Assembly: GCA_946122785.1 (NCBI GenBank)
Contig: CAMGYJ010000010.1
Location: 49,683,134-49,747,133 of the forward strand
Direction: 5' to 3'
DNA length: 64,000 bases
Source of the DNA: Linum tenue
Taxonomy: Eukaryota; Streptophyta; Magnoliopsida; Malpighiales; Linaceae
The position numbers and the translations under genes were made by a program. This document shows, one piece after another, positions 62,460 to 64,000 of the stretch; within the stretch, counting starts at the first letter, position 1; each line of letters begins with the position of its first letter. Under the pieces are notes generated by a model, which saw only the letters and a list, made by a program, of their open reading frames with translations, ran no database searches and was not told where the DNA came from.

Positions 62460-63831
62460 TATGGTCGATCATCGGATTGTAAAATTGATGTATTGTTATT
62501 TAAGTTGGTGTGATATGGAGATACTATGAAATTAATACCATGTAAGTATATTTTACGCTGTAAAATTGATAATTTCTGAGAATATTATTGGTCGGTTTGG
62601 ATAGTATTAAAACAGTAATACGCTAGTCGCGATTATATAGTACTTATTATAACAGTGATATGTTACACCTGTGTTTTATGTATTGGTCGAATTATGATTG
62701 TATCAGTAAAATACCATACTTAAGATATTGTTTTACAAACCATGACGAAAGAGAGTTGGAGCATCTATAACTGGAAATGAATGTTGTCTATACGTCAATA
62801 TATAATTAGGTAACAGTTTTCATCACAAAAAGATATGGTGAGGTAACAAATTAATGAAGATCAAGCAACCTTTCTCTACCAGAGCCGTTTGGAAATGGTA
62901 AATGGAATAAAAATGGGAGTGTAGCTTAGAGTACGGTTGACAACGACGAAGAGGTATAGAATATTACATGAATGTGATATAAACAGTAAAACTGATACGT
63001 AATTGATTCTCAAATCTCAACCAAGGAAGATCACATTAAGGGACAAGTTCTATAAATATTGCTCAAAGATTGCTCCGAGATTTTCTGGTCCCAAAATATG
63101 GACTATCTAGCCTTTCAATTGGGTGAACAGTATAATTTTTTGTGGAAATTTTCGAGAGTTGACGCAAGACTTCTTTTTAACGAGTAAGTGTAGAAGCGTT
63201 CATATTTGTAAGGATTGCATTAATCGGAGGAAAAATCTCTTATCGAAAGATAAATTTGTAAATGATATTTAGCGGCATGAAAATGATGAGTTATGGTTAA
63301 ATCACTATTTTAACATAAAGTACTCTATTATTAACTTTTCAAGTTTAACTTTCGATACGATTTTCATAATCGTTTCTGAAAATGACTTTTTTGTGGGTTG
63401 TTGGTGGTAGCTTCAGTTTATTGTGCAATAGCTAAGTAATACTTGCTACTATACTTACTACCATTATTATAACCTCATTGAGCATGACCCAAACGATCTT
63501 GTTCAAAGATCACAAAGAGAAACTATCAAACTAATGCAAGAGATATGAATGATGAAATCAAAGATACATCACGTCACACCATTTGTCCTGTTGAAATTAT
63601 TGTCATGAGATCCCATTTCAATGTGAAATCTTTTATTTTTCTTGATCAAATTTCAATGTAAAATATAGTTTAAATATATTTACTTCAATTAAAACCAAGA
63701 AAGAAGCTTAAATGAATTTAATGGCTCATCATACTCTGTTTCTGTCGTCACCATATACTTGATGAATTTAAATTTATGTCTTGATTACATAGCAGATAAA
63801 TAACGGCGGTAAGGTTTGCTGTGATCCAAAA
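62460..63831. other. Intergenic, no gene; MITE remnant
   Basis: AT-rich and stop-rich. About 63212-63385 is a diverged second copy of the MITE at 32356-32539 (shared TGATATTTAGCG, GTTA and TTTTAAC blocks; AGGATTG and CGATTATGAAAATCG ends). No CKX exon recognised. Confidence 0.5.
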
Positions 63832-63900
63832 AGCCCAATAGGGTTAAGAGTAAGCCCAATCGGGCCGGCTTGTTGATGCGATGTACAGACTTACGGCCCA
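63832..63900. promoter_or_regulatory. Site II cluster near the right edge
   Basis: AGCCCA at 63832-63837 and 63853-63858 and GGCCCA at 63895-63900 lie within 70 bp. In this window such clusters sit at promoters of real genes, so a gene probably begins beyond 64000. Confidence 0.45.
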
Positions 63901-64000
63901 TATACGGAGGCATGGACGACGCAATCTGTCTACTGTCTTCCCAACATAGCAATTAGCAAGTCAAAGTTCCAGCGTGATTGACAGACTGTGAGACTTGTTA

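Noticed and set aside
1..64000. tRNA, rRNA, CRISPR or conserved microRNA genes
   Set aside because: Visual scan for tRNA B-box-like sequences and for common mature plant microRNAs (miR156, 159, 160, 166, 167, 169, 171, 319, 390, 396 and others) gave no full match. A covariance-model search would be decisive.

Overview
The window is nuclear DNA of a flowering plant, most probably a eudicot. Evidence: GT-AG introns, long AT-rich intergenic stretches, many (CT)n tracts, small non-autonomous hAT-type transposons, and genes of plant type (plastid homoserine kinase, PORR protein, BOI-like RING ligase, cytokinin dehydrogenase, CYSTM protein). I cannot name the species or order from sequence alone.

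Layout. 24-636 (minus): a three-exon CYSTM protein with an extreme His-rich head. About 1.2-13.6 kb: gene-poor DNA with a (CT)39 tract, repeat remnants and a perfect 122-bp tandem duplication. 13.9-15.25 kb (plus): BOI/SBP1-type RING E3 ligase. 15.3-38.3 kb: about 23 kb without a convincing intact gene, holding two hAT MITEs with perfect 8-bp target duplications, another MITE and an RNase H retro-fragment with a poly(A) tail. 38.4-41.1 kb: a divergent pair, PORR protein (minus) and homoserine kinase (plus), sharing a short promoter full of TGGGCC boxes. 41.1-51.4 kb: decay zone with a third hAT MITE, a LINE reverse transcriptase remnant, a 300-bp foldback element, a histone deacetylase pseudogene and an F-box-like fragment. 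51.4-59.4 kb: a compact housekeeping cluster, REV7/MAD2B (minus) divergent from eEF2 (plus), then PER1/PGAP3 (minus) tail to tail with eEF2. 61.9-62.4 kb (minus): the 3' end of a cytokinin dehydrogenase whose upstream coding sequence is missing from the window.

I reconstructed the intact genes exon by exon. All splice phases agree, giving predicted proteins of 142 (CYSTM), 359 (BOI-like), 412 (PORR), 365 (HSK), 204 (REV7), 843 (eEF2) and 342 aa (PER1). They do not form a pathway. What links them is architecture: two head-to-head housekeeping pairs with site II (TGGGCC/T) promoters.

I found no wholly new multi-gene system. The points most worth following are the histone deacetylase pseudogene, which carries a 528-bp foreign insert and is bracketed by direct repeats (a gene-capture-like structure), the His-rich CYSTM protein, and the truncated CKX gene.
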